Positions 1 through 10,416 of a DNA stretch of 64,000 nt are shown here, one piece after another (position 1 is the stretch's first letter; each line of letters opens with the position of its first letter). The stretch spans positions 62,001-126,000 of the forward strand of contig WYBP01000002.1 in NCBI GenBank assembly GCA_011525845.1, given 5' to 3'. A program made the translations under genes and the position numbers. This stretch comes from Gemmatimonadaceae bacterium. GTDB lineage: Bacteria > Gemmatimonadota > Gemmatimonadetes > Gemmatimonadales > Gemmatimonadaceae. Below the pieces are notes generated by a model. It made no database searches, was not told the DNA's origin, and worked only from the letters and a program-made list of their open reading frames with translations.

Positions 1-1
1 G

Positions 2-847
2 CGCGACGCGACGGCGACGGTCGAGGCCATCCCGCTCATCGCCGCGAGCATCATGAGCAAGAAGCTCGCGGAGGGGCTCACCGGGCTCGTGCTCGACGTG
101 AAGACCGGCGCCGGCTCCTTCATGCCCAGGCTCGAGGACGCGATCAAGCTCGCCCGCACGATGATCGCGCTCGGCGAGCGCCACGGCTGTCCCACGGTCG
201 CGCTCCTCACGGACATGGACGCGCCCCTCGGCGAGGCGTGCGGGAACGCGGTGGAGGTCGTGGAGTCCATCGAAGTGCTGCGCGGTGGCGGGCCGGCGGA
301 CCTGCGCGAGGTGACGCTGGCGCTCGCCGCCGAGATGCTGCTCGTGGGGAAGGTGGCGGCGGACCGGGCGACCGCGCGCGCGAAGGTGGCCGAGGCGCTC
401 ATGAGCGGGGCCGCGCTCGCCAAGTTCCGCGAGATCGTCCAGGCGCAGGGTGGGCATCCGGGCGCCGTGGACGATCCGGTGAAGCACCTCCCGCAGGCGC
501 CGCTCCAGGTGGAGGTCGCGGCGGAGCGCGCCGGCGTGGTGCAGCGGGTGGAGCCGCGGGTGATCGGGCGGGCGATCACCACGCTGGGTGGCGGACGCCA
601 GCGGGTGGACGACGAGATCGACCACGCCGTCGGGTTCCGGCTGCGCGTGAAGCCGGGGAGTGCCGTGCGCCCCGGCGAGACGCTCGCCACCATCCTCGCC
701 CGCGACGCCACCACGCTGGAGGCGGCGCGCGAGGCGCTCCTGCGCGCGATCGTCATCGGCGAGGAGGCGCCCCCGGCCCGCCGGCGCGTCTCGCACCGCA
801 TCACGAGCGGGGGACTGGAGGAACTCACCGGTCCGGGTGCAACTTGA
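2..847 (+). CDS. Thymidine/pyrimidine-nucleoside phosphorylase, 3' part
   Basis: Cytosolic enzyme of pyrimidine salvage that splits (deoxy)thymidine or uridine with phosphate into base and pentose-1-phosphate. The reading frame is open from the first bases, so the start lies outside the window; about 281 residues are present. The opening ATVEAIPLIAASIMSKKLAEG followed by LVLDVKTGAGSFM is the conserved phosphate/substrate-binding part of the family (the Lys/Ser-rich glycosyltransferase-family-3 core). The end, from about VIGRAITTLGGGR to PGETLATILARD, is the PYNP C-terminal domain. Thymidine versus general pyrimidine specificity (deoA or pdp) cannot be told from this part. A small membrane-protein gene follows after 5 bases. 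Confidence 0.9.
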   Translation, partial: RDATATVEAIPLIAASIMSKKLAEGLTGLVLDVKTGAGSFMPRLEDAIKLARTMIALGERHGCPTVALLTDMDAPLGEACGNAVEVVESIEVLRGGGPADLREVTLALAAEMLLVGKVAADRATARAKVAEALMSGAALAKFREIVQAQGGHPGAVDDPVKHLPQAPLQVEVAAERAGVVQRVEPRVIGRAITTLGGGRQRVDDEIDHAVGFRLRVKPGSAVRPGETLATILARDATTLEAAREALLRAIVIGEEAPPARRRVSHRITSGGLEELTGPGAT

Positions 848-852
848 GGGCC

Positions 853-1083
853 ATGGACTTCCAGAAGATGGCCGCCCTCGGGGCGCAGGGAGCTGCCGGC
901 GGGATCCTCGCCGCCTGGCTCGGGTTCGTCTGGCTCATCCGCCCGGTCTCGTCCGGCGGCATCGACGCCGTGAGCTGGCACGCGGCCAGCATCTCGACCT
1001 TCGTGATCTTCGGGCTGCTCTCCGCGGTGCACCTGTACTTCGCCGCGCAGCTCAAGCGCGGGGCGGATTCGATCCGGGGATGA
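853..1083 (+). CDS. Small two-helix membrane protein
   Basis: A 76-residue protein of unknown function. Two hydrophobic stretches (about residues 13-31 and 46-65) predict two transmembrane helices joined by a short polar loop, with a basic C-terminus (QLKRGADSIRG). The start ATG lies 5 bases after the phosphorylase stop, so the two genes are probably cotranscribed. No catalytic motif is visible and I do not recognise a family. The call rests on position, hydrophobicity pattern and the absence of a better frame. Confidence 0.6.
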   Translation: MDFQKMAALGAQGAAGGILAAWLGFVWLIRPVSSGGIDAVSWHAASISTFVIFGLLSAVHLYFAAQLKRGADSIRG

Positions 1084-1195
1084 GGGGATCCGGGCCGTCG
1101 GCGCTCGCGCCGAGGCCACCGGAAACCCGGAGGGGGCGAGCGACGTAGAACGGTGCTGACCCCAACGACGACCACCGTCCTGACGCACGACTCCG

Positions 1196-4100
1196 ATGTC
1201 CCTCTCTCGCGCCCTGCGGTGCGCGCTCCCCGGCGCGCTGCTCCCCCTGAGTATTGCGGCCCAAGGGCCTGAGACATCGGGGACCGTGCACGCCGTCTGG
1301 CGTGACCCCGCGCGCGCCGGCGAGCCCGCCACCCTCACGCACCACCTCACACTCGACGACGGCACCACGCTTCGCGTCGGCATCGCGCGCGGGCTCGCGG
1401 AGCCGTACGGTGGGCTCGATGCGCTCGATCGCCGGCGCGTGCGCGTGGCCCTGCGCGATGGGCAGGTGACGGCGATCCGCGGCATCGACGCGCCGGCCGC
1501 CGGGACGCTGCCGGAGGCACGCCTCCTCGCGGGGCTCGCACAGCCGCGTCCCTACGTGACGCTGCTCTGCGCGTTCCCCGACTTCCCCGACATCCGGCCC
1601 GCGACCCTCGCGGAGGCCGAGCGTGCCATGGGCGGCACGTATCCCGGGATGGCGCACTACTGGGACGAGGTCTCCAACGGCGAGATCTCGATGGCCGGAA
1701 GCATCGTGCGCGGGTGGTACACGCTTCCCCAGCCGAAGTCGGCGTACGTGGGGAGCAGCGAGGCGAACGTCACGCTCCTCGCGCGGGACTGCGCCGCCGC
1801 GGCCGACGCGGACGTCCACTTCCCCGACTTCGCGGGCGTGAACTTCGTGATGAACACCGACATCGGCTGCTGCTTCTGGGGCGGGAGCGGCGGCCTGACG
1901 CTGGACGGCGGGCCGCGATCCTACGGCATGACCTGGCTCGGCGGCGACGTGATGCGGAACGTCGGGTTCGTGGCGCACGAGATGGGGCACTCCCTCGGGC
2001 TCGGGCACTCGAGCGGGCCCTACGGCCTCGTCTACGACTCCCGCTGGGACGTGATGAGCATGGGTGCCTGGTACGTCACGCCCGGGGAGGGGTTCGTCAT
2101 CGGCTCGCACGTGAACGCGTACGGCAAGCGGCGGCTCGGCTGGATCCCCGATGCGAGGCACTACGAGGCGGTCGTCGGGACGCAGACGATCCTGATCGAG
2201 AGCGCGGCACAGCCCGCGGCGAACGGCAACCCCCTGATGGCGCGCGTCCCCACGCCGCGCTTCGGCGCCTCGCAGTACTACACGCTCGAGGCGCGGGGGC
2301 TCGCCGGCTACGATGCGCCCCTCCCGGGCGCGGGCATCGTCATCCATCGCGTGGGGGGCGGAGGCGCGACCGCCTCGAACGTGGTGGACCCGGACGGCAA
2401 CTTCGAGCCGAGCGACCTGGGGGCGGTCTTCGCGCCGGGGGAGGTGTTCGAGGACCGCGTGAACGACATCACCGTCTCCGTCATCGAGCGCGTGGGGAAT
2501 GCCTTCCGCGTGACGATCCGCCTCGGCGACCATCCGCGCGTGTCGATCGGCGTGCCCTCGCGGCAGCTCACGGCGACCGCGGGAACGACGGCCGCCATCG
2601 CCGACTCCGCGGTGCTCACCGTCGGAGGCGTGCCGCCGGGCACCACCTGGACCGCGCGCTCGATGTTCGCCGGGCCCCTCGCCCTGCAGACCACCAGCGG
2701 GACGGGGAGCGGGATGCTCCGCTGGACGCTCCAGACCGCAGGACTCGGACCCGGCGTGTACTACCAGTCGGTGCGCGTGGAACTCATGCCCGCGGTGTTC
2801 GCCGACCTCGAGGTGCGGCTCCAGGTGACCGCCTCGGGCACGCTCGTCGCCGGCCTCTCGCAGACCGCGCTGCACGACTCCACGATCGCCGGCACCCGGC
2901 GGTCCGGCTTCACCGCGGTCCGCCTGAGCGGCCCCGGCGCCGACACCGCCAGCTGGACGGTGAGCAGCGCGGCGCCCTGGATCACGGTCGACTCGGTCGC
3001 GGGTCGGGGGGACCGCTGGGTCTCCTACACGCGCGACGCGACGTCGCTGGCACCGGGACTCCACACGGCGCAGATCCTCGTCGACGTGCCCGCGGCCTCC
3101 CCCTCGCGCGTCACGATGTACGACACGTTGCGCGTGGTCGCACGCCCCTCGTGGGGCGTGACCGCGCGCGGCGCCTCCCGGACGACGCTCGCGCAGGGCG
3201 CCATGCCGGTGCGCGACTCGCTCCGCGTGGAGATCAGCGGCCCCTGGGGCGCGGGCGGGGAATGGTTCGCCAACCAGTCGACCGGCTCGTTCTACCTGAT
3301 GCCCGAGTATCCCCTGCCGCGCGGGAGCGGGTGGCTCCGCTTCACGCGGGCGCCGGGTGACCTGGCACCCGGCGTCTATCCCGCCACGATCGGGTTCACC
3401 TTCTCCGCGGCGCCGGACGTCGAGCCCTTCGCGATCGTCGACACCCTCGTCGTGGTCGCCGGGACCTCCGCGCTCAAGCTCTCGAGACAGACCACGCGCG
3501 ACTCCCTCGTGGCCGGCACCACCGTGAGCGAGGACTCCGTGTTCGTCCACCCGGAGGGACCGTCCAGCTCGAGTCGCGTCTGGGCTGCGGATGCGCCGCC
3601 GACGCGGCTCGCCTTCCCGCTGATGGGGAGCCTCATCCCCAACCAGCGGACCGGGCCGGAGTGGATCCGCTGGGTGCGGAACGTCGCCGGCCGCAGCGGT
3701 GGCTGGCACGTGGACACCATCCGCTTCGCCTTCGTCTCCGGCGGTGGGACGGGCGCGCAGCTCATCGACAGCCTCTTCATCGCGGGTCCCGCGGCACCGG
3801 CGACCCTCGCCGTCTCGGCGAGCTCGCGGCGGACGGAGCTGCAGGCGGGATCCTCGACGATCGTCGCCGACTCGGCGTTCGTGACCCTGGGAGGGGCGAG
3901 CGGCGGCAGCGTGGGCTGGAGTGCCACGCGCTCGTCCACCTGGATCGCGCTCACCACCGCCAACGGGCTCGGGTCCGGGACGCTGCGCTGGACGCGCGGC
4001 GCGGCCGGTCTCACGGCGGGATGGCACGTGGACACCATCCGCATCACCGCCGCGGCCACCGGGTCCCCCGCGCGCATCCTCGACTCGCTCCGCGTCTACG

Positions 4101-4597
4101 CGCCGCTGGCGATCACCGGCGCGTCGCTCCGTCCGGCCGGCGTGATGGGGGCGGCCTATGCGGACCAGCTCACCAGTGCCGACGGGCCGAGCGCACCGGT
4201 GCGGTGGCGGGTCACCTCGGGTGCGCTCCCGGCCGGCGTCGCGCTCGATTCACTGACCGGAGCGGTCGCCGGCGTACCGGAGGCGAGCGGGAGCTTCTCC
4301 TTCACCGTCCGCGTCGTTGCGGGCACCGCCACGGCCGACCGCGCCATGACCATGACCGTGACCGAACCGACGCTCGCCGCGACCGCCGTGATCGACCAGC
4401 TGCTCGGCGGCGCGCGCCTCGCGGACGATCACCAGCGCTATCTCGACCTGCTCGGGAACCGGAACGGGCGCGTGGACATCGGTGATGTGCGCGCGTGGCG
4501 CAACCGGATCCTGGCCGCCGCGGCGGAATCACCGGCCGAGCCGCCGGCCGAGCTGCAGCGCCTCGACACGCTGCTGGCGCAGCGGAGGGCACCATGA
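1196..4597 (+). CDS. Secreted M6-like metzincin protease with BACON-like repeats
   Basis: A 1133-residue exported protein with a signal peptide of about 22 residues ending SIAAQ. The catalytic domain carries HEMGHSLGLGH at residues 261-271 (zinc ligands H261, H265, H271; catalytic E262) and a downstream methionine turn (WDVMSMG), which makes it a metzincin; the N-terminal region resembles M6-family proteases. From about residue 450 there are several copies of a roughly 100-residue module with a recurring pattern (ADSAFVTLGG, then SGTLRWT, then AGWHVDTIR), similar to BACON/immunoglobulin-like sandwiches. A putative-Ig (He_PIG) module follows near residues 980-1060, and the end (LLGNRNGRVDIGDVRAWRN) is dockerin-like. 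Likely an extracellular or surface protease; the substrate is unknown. The stop overlaps the next gene's ATG. Confidence 0.85.
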   Translation: MSLSRALRCALPGALLPLSIAAQGPETSGTVHAVWRDPARAGEPATLTHHLTLDDGTTLRVGIARGLAEPYGGLDALDRRRVRVALRDGQVTAIRGIDAPAAGTLPEARLLAGLAQPRPYVTLLCAFPDFPDIRPATLAEAERAMGGTYPGMAHYWDEVSNGEISMAGSIVRGWYTLPQPKSAYVGSSEANVTLLARDCAAAADADVHFPDFAGVNFVMNTDIGCCFWGGSGGLTLDGGPRSYGMTWLGGDVMRNVGFVAHEMGHSLGLGHSSGPYGLVYDSRWDVMSMGAWYVTPGEGFVIGSHVNAYGKRRLGWIPDARHYEAVVGTQTILIESAAQPAANGNPLMARVPTPRFGASQYYTLEARGLAGYDAPLPGAGIVIHRVGGGGATASNVVDPDGNFEPSDLGAVFAPGEVFEDRVNDITVSVIERVGNAFRVTIRLGDHPRVSIGVPSRQLTATAGTTAAIADSAVLTVGGVPPGTTWTARSMFAGPLALQTTSGTGSGMLRWTLQTAGLGPGVYYQSVRVELMPAVFADLEVRLQVTASGTLVAGLSQTALHDSTIAGTRRSGFTAVRLSGPGADTASWTVSSAAPWITVDSVAGRGDRWVSYTRDATSLAPGLHTAQILVDVPAASPSRVTMYDTLRVVARPSWGVTARGASRTTLAQGAMPVRDSLRVEISGPWGAGGEWFANQSTGSFYLMPEYPLPRGSGWLRFTRAPGDLAPGVYPATIGFTFSAAPDVEPFAIVDTLVVVAGTSALKLSRQTTRDSLVAGTTVSEDSVFVHPEGPSSSSRVWAADAPPTRLAFPLMGSLIPNQRTGPEWIRWVRNVAGRSGGWHVDTIRFAFVSGGGTGAQLIDSLFIAGPAAPATLAVSASSRRTELQAGSSTIVADSAFVTLGGASGGSVGWSATRSSTWIALTTANGLGSGTLRWTRGAAGLTAGWHVDTIRITAAATGSPARILDSLRVYAPLAITGASLRPAGVMGAAYADQLTSADGPSAPVRWRVTSGALPAGVALDSLTGAVAGVPEASGSFSFTVRVVAGTATADRAMTMTVTEPTLAATAVIDQLLGGARLADDHQRYLDLLGNRNGRVDIGDVRAWRNRILAAAAESPAEPPAELQRLDTLLAQRRAP

Positions 4598-4998
4598 GAC
4601 CGATGCCGAGGCACCTGCTCATCGGCCTCGCCGCCGCCTTCGCGATCGGGGTGGCCTGCAGCGAGCCCACCGCGCCGCCGCGAGCGGTGCCGGGGACGCT
4701 CGAGCTCTCGCTCGCCTCGCCCAACGCCGACGACCGTGCGCTCCTCGCCAAGGTGGTGCTGCCGCGCGGCGTGACCGTCACGGCGGTCACCGCGGGCGCG
4801 GGGCTCGAGCTCTTCCACCGGGTCACGGCGGACACCGTGCGTCTCGCGCTCTTCGGCGACCTCGCGAGCGGCGTCGTCGCGCGCCTGGAGGTCTCCGACG
4901 CGGCGGCGGCGGTCCAGGCGCAGGTGCTCGAGGTGTCGGGGCCGGACGACCGCCTGCGCGAGGCGCTCGGCGGCTACGCCCTCACCGTCCGCCGCTGA
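4594..4998 (+). CDS. Small lipoprotein, function unknown
   Basis: A 134-residue protein beginning MRPMPRHLLIGLAAAF and ending its signal at AIGVAC-S, a plausible lipobox, so it is probably lipidated and envelope-anchored. The mature part is an all-beta-looking domain rich in Val, Thr and Ala with no recognised motif. Its ATG overlaps the protease stop (ATGA), which shows translational coupling and suggests the lipoprotein works with the protease, possibly as an anchor or chaperone; that role is inference. Its stop abuts the gyrB stop on the other strand with no spacer. Confidence 0.7.
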   Translation: MRPMPRHLLIGLAAAFAIGVACSEPTAPPRAVPGTLELSLASPNADDRALLAKVVLPRGVTVTAVTAGAGLELFHRVTADTVRLALFGDLASGVVARLEVSDAAAAVQAQVLEVSGPDDRLREALGGYALTVRR

Positions 4999-7026
<2,028 letters not shown>

Positions 7027-7048
7027 TCAGGGTGAAAGCAACGCGATT

Positions 7049-7067
7049 CCCCCTCTGAAAACGGGGG
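7049..7067 (-). terminator. Short hairpin after the dciA-like gene
   Basis: A 5-bp C/G stem with a 9-base loop (CCCCC, GTTTTCAGA, GGGGG on the minus strand) starts directly after the dciA-like stop codon and lies 107 bases before gyrB. There is no T tract after it, so it may only be a weak pause or processing site. The remaining gap up to gyrB presumably holds the gyrB promoter, but I see no convincing pair of hexamers. Confidence 0.3.
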
Positions 7068-7388
7068 TCAGCGCTGCAGTTCCCAGCGGATCCGGCGCAC
7101 GGGGTTCTTGGGGGCCGCGGCGTTCACCTTCGCGACGAGCGTGCGCTCCATCATCGCGAGCTCGGTCATCCACCCGTGCGTCCGCACGCCGACCACCAGC
7201 GTGCCGTCCTCGGCGACCAGCCGCGGCTCCGTCACGGCCGCGATCTGCGGGCCCACGAGCTCCGCCCACGTCTCGAGCACCCAGGCGCGCGCCACGTCGT
7301 CGTCGAGCCCGCGAAGCCGCAGCATCTCCTCGAGCGCGTCGGCGATCGCGCGCGGACGCCCGGTCTCCCCGTCGCGCCGCCGCCTCAC
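7068..7388 (-). CDS. DciA-like (DUF721) protein
   Basis: A 106-residue DUF721 protein. The family includes DciA, which helps load or run the replicative helicase DnaB in bacteria that lack DnaC. The core reads IADALEEMLRLRGLDD, then VLETWAELVGPQIAAVTEP, then LVVGVRTHGWMTELAMM, and ends NPVRRIRWELQR: the usual helix plus KH-like half. I chose the GTG at 7388 because it overlaps the recF stop (GTGA), giving coupled translation and the length typical of the family; the frame is open further upstream but that part runs through recF. Position between recF and gyrB is the classic place for this gene. Confidence 0.85.
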   Translation of the reverse strand: MRRRRDGETGRPRAIADALEEMLRLRGLDDDVARAWVLETWAELVGPQIAAVTEPRLVAEDGTLVVGVRTHGWMTELAMMERTLVAKVNAAAPKNPVRRIRWELQR

Positions 7389-8503
7389 GCCGCCTCCGCC
7401 GCGAACACGCCGTCGCGCACGCGCCAGCGCGGGAGCCCGGTGTACTGCGCCGGGATCTCGTCCTCGCGCGGGACGCACACCACGCATTGCCCCGTGCCCA
7501 CCGCACCCAGCAGGTCGAGGATGCGGTCGGAGCGGCGGCGGTCCAGCTCGGCGAACGGGTCGTCGAGGAGGAGGATCGGGGTCACCCCCGCCGCGTCCCG
7601 GTGCGTGGCCGCCTCGAGCAGGCGGAGCACGATCGCGGCCGTGCGCTGCTGGCCCGCGGATCCGATCGTGCGGAGGTCGTGCCCGTCGATCGCCAGGGCG
7701 AGGTCGTCGCGGTGCGGCCCCGCGTGCGTGACGAGGCGGCGCACGTCATGCTCGCGCTGCCGCTCGAGCTGCGCGGCGATCGCGCCGCGCGGGTCCTCCT
7801 CGTCGGCGAGCGGGCTGTCATAGCGGATGGTCGCCGCCCCGCGCTCGCCGATCGCGGCACACTGGTCGGCGAAGGACGCGGCGCGCTCCGCGACCCAGGC
7901 GCGGCGCTGGGTGACGAGCACCGCGCCATGCTCCGCGAGCGCGGGCTCCCAGGCCGCCACGCTCGAGAGGTCGCTCCGGCCCGCGCGCCCCGCCTCGCGC
8001 ATCGCGGCGTTGCGGCGCGCGAGGGCGCCGCGATAGTGGCGCAGCGCGCCCAGGTACGCGCGCGAGGTGAGCGCGAGCGTGATGTCGAGGTAGCGCCGGC
8101 GCTCGGCGGGGGCGCCCGCCACCAGGTCCACGTCCCGCGGGGAGAAGGAGACGGAGGGCACTGTGTCGAGGGCGTCCGTGAGTTTCTCCGCCTCCCCGCC
8201 GTCGAGGGTGACCTTCTTGCGTCCGCTGCGGTCGACCGCCGCGGTCGCGCGACGCGCCCGGAGGCCCTCGCCCGCGGCCTCGAGGTGGAAGGCGGGGGCG
8301 CCGAAGCGGATCAGGTCGCGGTCGCGCGCGCCGCGCTGCGAACGCATCAGCCGGAAGTAGGCGATCGCCTCGATCAGGTTCGTCTTGCCATGCCCGTTCT
8401 CCCCGACGACCACCACGCCGGCCGCCGGGAAGGCGAGATCGGCCCGGGCGATGTTGCGGAAGTCGCGCACGGCGAGCGCCGTCAGTCGCGCCGCCGCGCC
8501 CAC
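7385..8503 (-). CDS. recF: DNA replication and repair protein RecF
   Basis: SMC-like ABC ATPase that binds gapped or stalled-fork DNA and helps load RecA. The protein has 372 residues, the usual family length. Walker A is GENGHGKTN at residues 34-42, the signature is GSAGQQRTA near residue 280, and Walker B is PILLLDDPFAELD near residue 305. The N-terminus (LTALAVRDFRNIARADLAF) is the typical RecF opening strand pair. It is followed by the dciA-like gene and gyrB, and preceded by an enoyl-CoA hydratase gene with one base between them, so the four may form one transcription unit. Confidence 0.97.
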   Translation of the reverse strand: MGAAARLTALAVRDFRNIARADLAFPAAGVVVVGENGHGKTNLIEAIAYFRLMRSQRGARDRDLIRFGAPAFHLEAAGEGLRARRATAAVDRSGRKKVTLDGGEAEKLTDALDTVPSVSFSPRDVDLVAGAPAERRRYLDITLALTSRAYLGALRHYRGALARRNAAMREAGRAGRSDLSSVAAWEPALAEHGAVLVTQRRAWVAERAASFADQCAAIGERGAATIRYDSPLADEEDPRGAIAAQLERQREHDVRRLVTHAGPHRDDLALAIDGHDLRTIGSAGQQRTAAIVLRLLEAATHRDAAGVTPILLLDDPFAELDRRRSDRILDLLGAVGTGQCVVCVPREDEIPAQYTGLPRWRVRDGVFAAEAA

Positions 8504-8504
8504 G

Positions 8505-9296
8505 CTAGGCCCCGCGGAACTCGGGAGAGCGCTTCTCGAGGAAGGCGCGCGTCCCCTCGCGCATGTCCGCGGTGCGCCCGACCGCGCCGAACTCCTTCGA
8601 CTCGAGCGCGAGCGCGTCGTCGAGGCTCAGGTCCGCGCCGGCGGTGACGGCGTGGATCGCGTGCGCGAGCGCGAGCGGGCCGTTCTTGATCGCCTCGCGG
8701 GCGATCGAGCGTGCGGCTTCCATGAGCGCCTCGGGCGGATGCACGCTGTTGGCGAGCCCCATGGCGGCGGCCGCGGTGCCGTCGACCATCTCCCCGGTGA
8801 AGATCAGCTGCAGCGCCCGTCCCATCCCGACGAGGCGTGGCAGGCGCTGCGTGCCGCCATAGCCGGGGATCAGCCCGAGCTTCGTCTCGGGGAGCCCGAA
8901 CTTGGCCTGGGTGCTCGCGATCCGGAAATGGCAGGCGAGCGCGAGCTCGCAGCCGCCGCCCAGCGCGAACCCGTTCACCGCCGCGATCACCGGCTTGGGC
9001 CCGCGCTCGATCCGCGTGAAGACGGCCGAACCGAACGCGGAGGTGGCCTCGAGTCCGGCCGGCGTCGCGGCCGCGGCGGCCACCTCGGCGATGTCCGCAC
9101 CCGCCACGAAGGCGCGGCCGGCGCCCGTCAGGATGATGGCGCCCACCTGCGGGCGCGTCGCGAGCTCGCCGAACATGCGGTCGAGCTCGCCGATCACCGC
9201 GGCGTTGAGCGCGTTCAGCTTGTCGGGCCGGTTGATCGTCACCGTCGCGATGCGGTCGGTGATGTCCAGCAGCAGGAATTCGAAGGGCGCGGTCAT
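8505..9296 (-). CDS. Enoyl-CoA hydratase/isomerase family protein
   Basis: A 263-residue crotonase-fold enzyme, most likely hydrating 2-enoyl-CoA in fatty-acid beta-oxidation. The oxyanion-hole segments are AFVAGADIAEV and GFALGGGCELALACH. Both glutamates used by classical hydratases are present, in GGGCELAL and in LPETKLGLIPGYGGTQRL. The C-terminus ends FLEKRSPEFRG, the usual ending that packs against the neighbouring subunit. Exact substrate cannot be assigned. Its 3' end is one base from recF; the pairing with replication genes is probably incidental. It diverges from mtnA across a 57-base gap. Confidence 0.93.
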   Translation of the reverse strand: MTAPFEFLLLDITDRIATVTINRPDKLNALNAAVIGELDRMFGELATRPQVGAIILTGAGRAFVAGADIAEVAAAAATPAGLEATSAFGSAVFTRIERGPKPVIAAVNGFALGGGCELALACHFRIASTQAKFGLPETKLGLIPGYGGTQRLPRLVGMGRALQLIFTGEMVDGTAAAAMGLANSVHPPEALMEAARSIAREAIKNGPLALAHAIHAVTAGADLSLDDALALESKEFGAVGRTADMREGTRAFLEKRSPEFRGA

Positions 9297-9353
9297 GGCT
9301 CGGGGCGCAGAAGTCGGCTGGAGTGTACCGGGGACAATCTATACGTTAGGCGC

Positions 9354-10409
9354 ATGACGCAGACCGGGACGCCGGTGCACGCCGTGGGGTGGTCGCCGGC
9401 GGGGGGCCTCCAGCTCCTCGACCAGCGCGCGCTCCCCGAGCGCGAGGTGCTGCTCACGCCGCGCACCATCGAGGAGGTCGCCGACGCGATCCGTACGCTC
9501 GCGGTGCGCGGGGCGCCGGCCATCGGCGTGGCGGCCGCGATCGGTCTTGCGTCCTCCCTCCCGCGCGCGACGCCGGCCGAGGTGGAGTCCGCGGCGGCGC
9601 TCCTGCGCGGGACGCGCCCCACGGCGGTGAACCTCGGGTGGGCGCTCGACCGCATGCTCGCCGTGGCGCGCGCCGCTGCGGATGCCGGTGACGCGGGGGG
9701 CGACGCGCTCGGCGAGGCGATGCGCGCGGAGGCGGAGGCGATCCGCGCGGAGGACGAGGCGATGTGCCGCGCCATCGGCGCGCACGGGCAGCCCTGGATG
9801 GAGCCGGGGATCGGCGTGCTCACGCACTGCAACGCCGGTGCCCTCGCCACCGCGGGCATCGGGACGGCGCTCGCGCCGCTCTACGTGGCGCACGCGCGCG
9901 GCGTGACGCCGCATGTCTTCGCCTGCGAGACTCGGCCGCTCCTGCAGGGCGCGCGGCTCACCGCCTGGGAGCTCCGGCGCGCCGGGATCCCCGTCACCGT
10001 CATCACCGACGGCATGGCGGGGAGCGTGCTCGCGTCGGGGGCGGTCGCGCTGGTGATCGTCGGCGCCGACCGGATCGCCGCGAACGGCGACGTGGCCAAC
10101 AAGGTCGGCACGTACGGGCTCGCCGTGCTCGCGAAACATCACGGCGTCCCCTTCGTGGTCGCCGCCCCCTGGAGCACGGTGGACCTCGCCACGCCCGACG
10201 GCGCGTCGATCGAGATCGAGATGCGCGCGCGCGAGGAACTCACCGTTCTGGGCGGGCGCCAGGTGGTGCCGGCGGGCGCCGAGGTGCACAACCCTGCGTT
10301 CGACGTCACGCCGCACACGCTGATCACGGCGATGATCACCGACCGTGGCGTGCTGCGGCCGCCCTTCCCGTTCGTGGTAACTTCCGCGCTCGTCCCACCC
10401 CCGGTGTAG
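9354..10409 (+). CDS. mtnA: S-methyl-5-thioribose-1-phosphate isomerase
   Basis: Cytosolic aldose-ketose isomerase of the methionine salvage pathway, converting methylthioribose-1-phosphate to methylthioribulose-1-phosphate; eIF2B-like fold. The protein has 351 residues, normal for MtnA. The catalytic cysteine is C159 in THCNAGALATAG and the catalytic aspartate D239 in GADRIAANGDVANKVGTY. The N-terminal substrate-binding run is RTLAVRGAPAIGVAAA. A TATACG hexamer at 9340-9345 lies 8 bases before the ATG, too close for an ordinary leader, so a leaderless mRNA is possible. glpK follows after 7 bases. No other salvage genes are present here. Confidence 0.95.
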   Translation: MTQTGTPVHAVGWSPAGGLQLLDQRALPEREVLLTPRTIEEVADAIRTLAVRGAPAIGVAAAIGLASSLPRATPAEVESAAALLRGTRPTAVNLGWALDRMLAVARAAADAGDAGGDALGEAMRAEAEAIRAEDEAMCRAIGAHGQPWMEPGIGVLTHCNAGALATAGIGTALAPLYVAHARGVTPHVFACETRPLLQGARLTAWELRRAGIPVTVITDGMAGSVLASGAVALVIVGADRIAANGDVANKVGTYGLAVLAKHHGVPFVVAAPWSTVDLATPDGASIEIEMRAREELTVLGGRQVVPAGAEVHNPAFDVTPHTLITAMITDRGVLRPPFPFVVTSALVPPPV

Positions 10410-10416
10410 GAGACCC

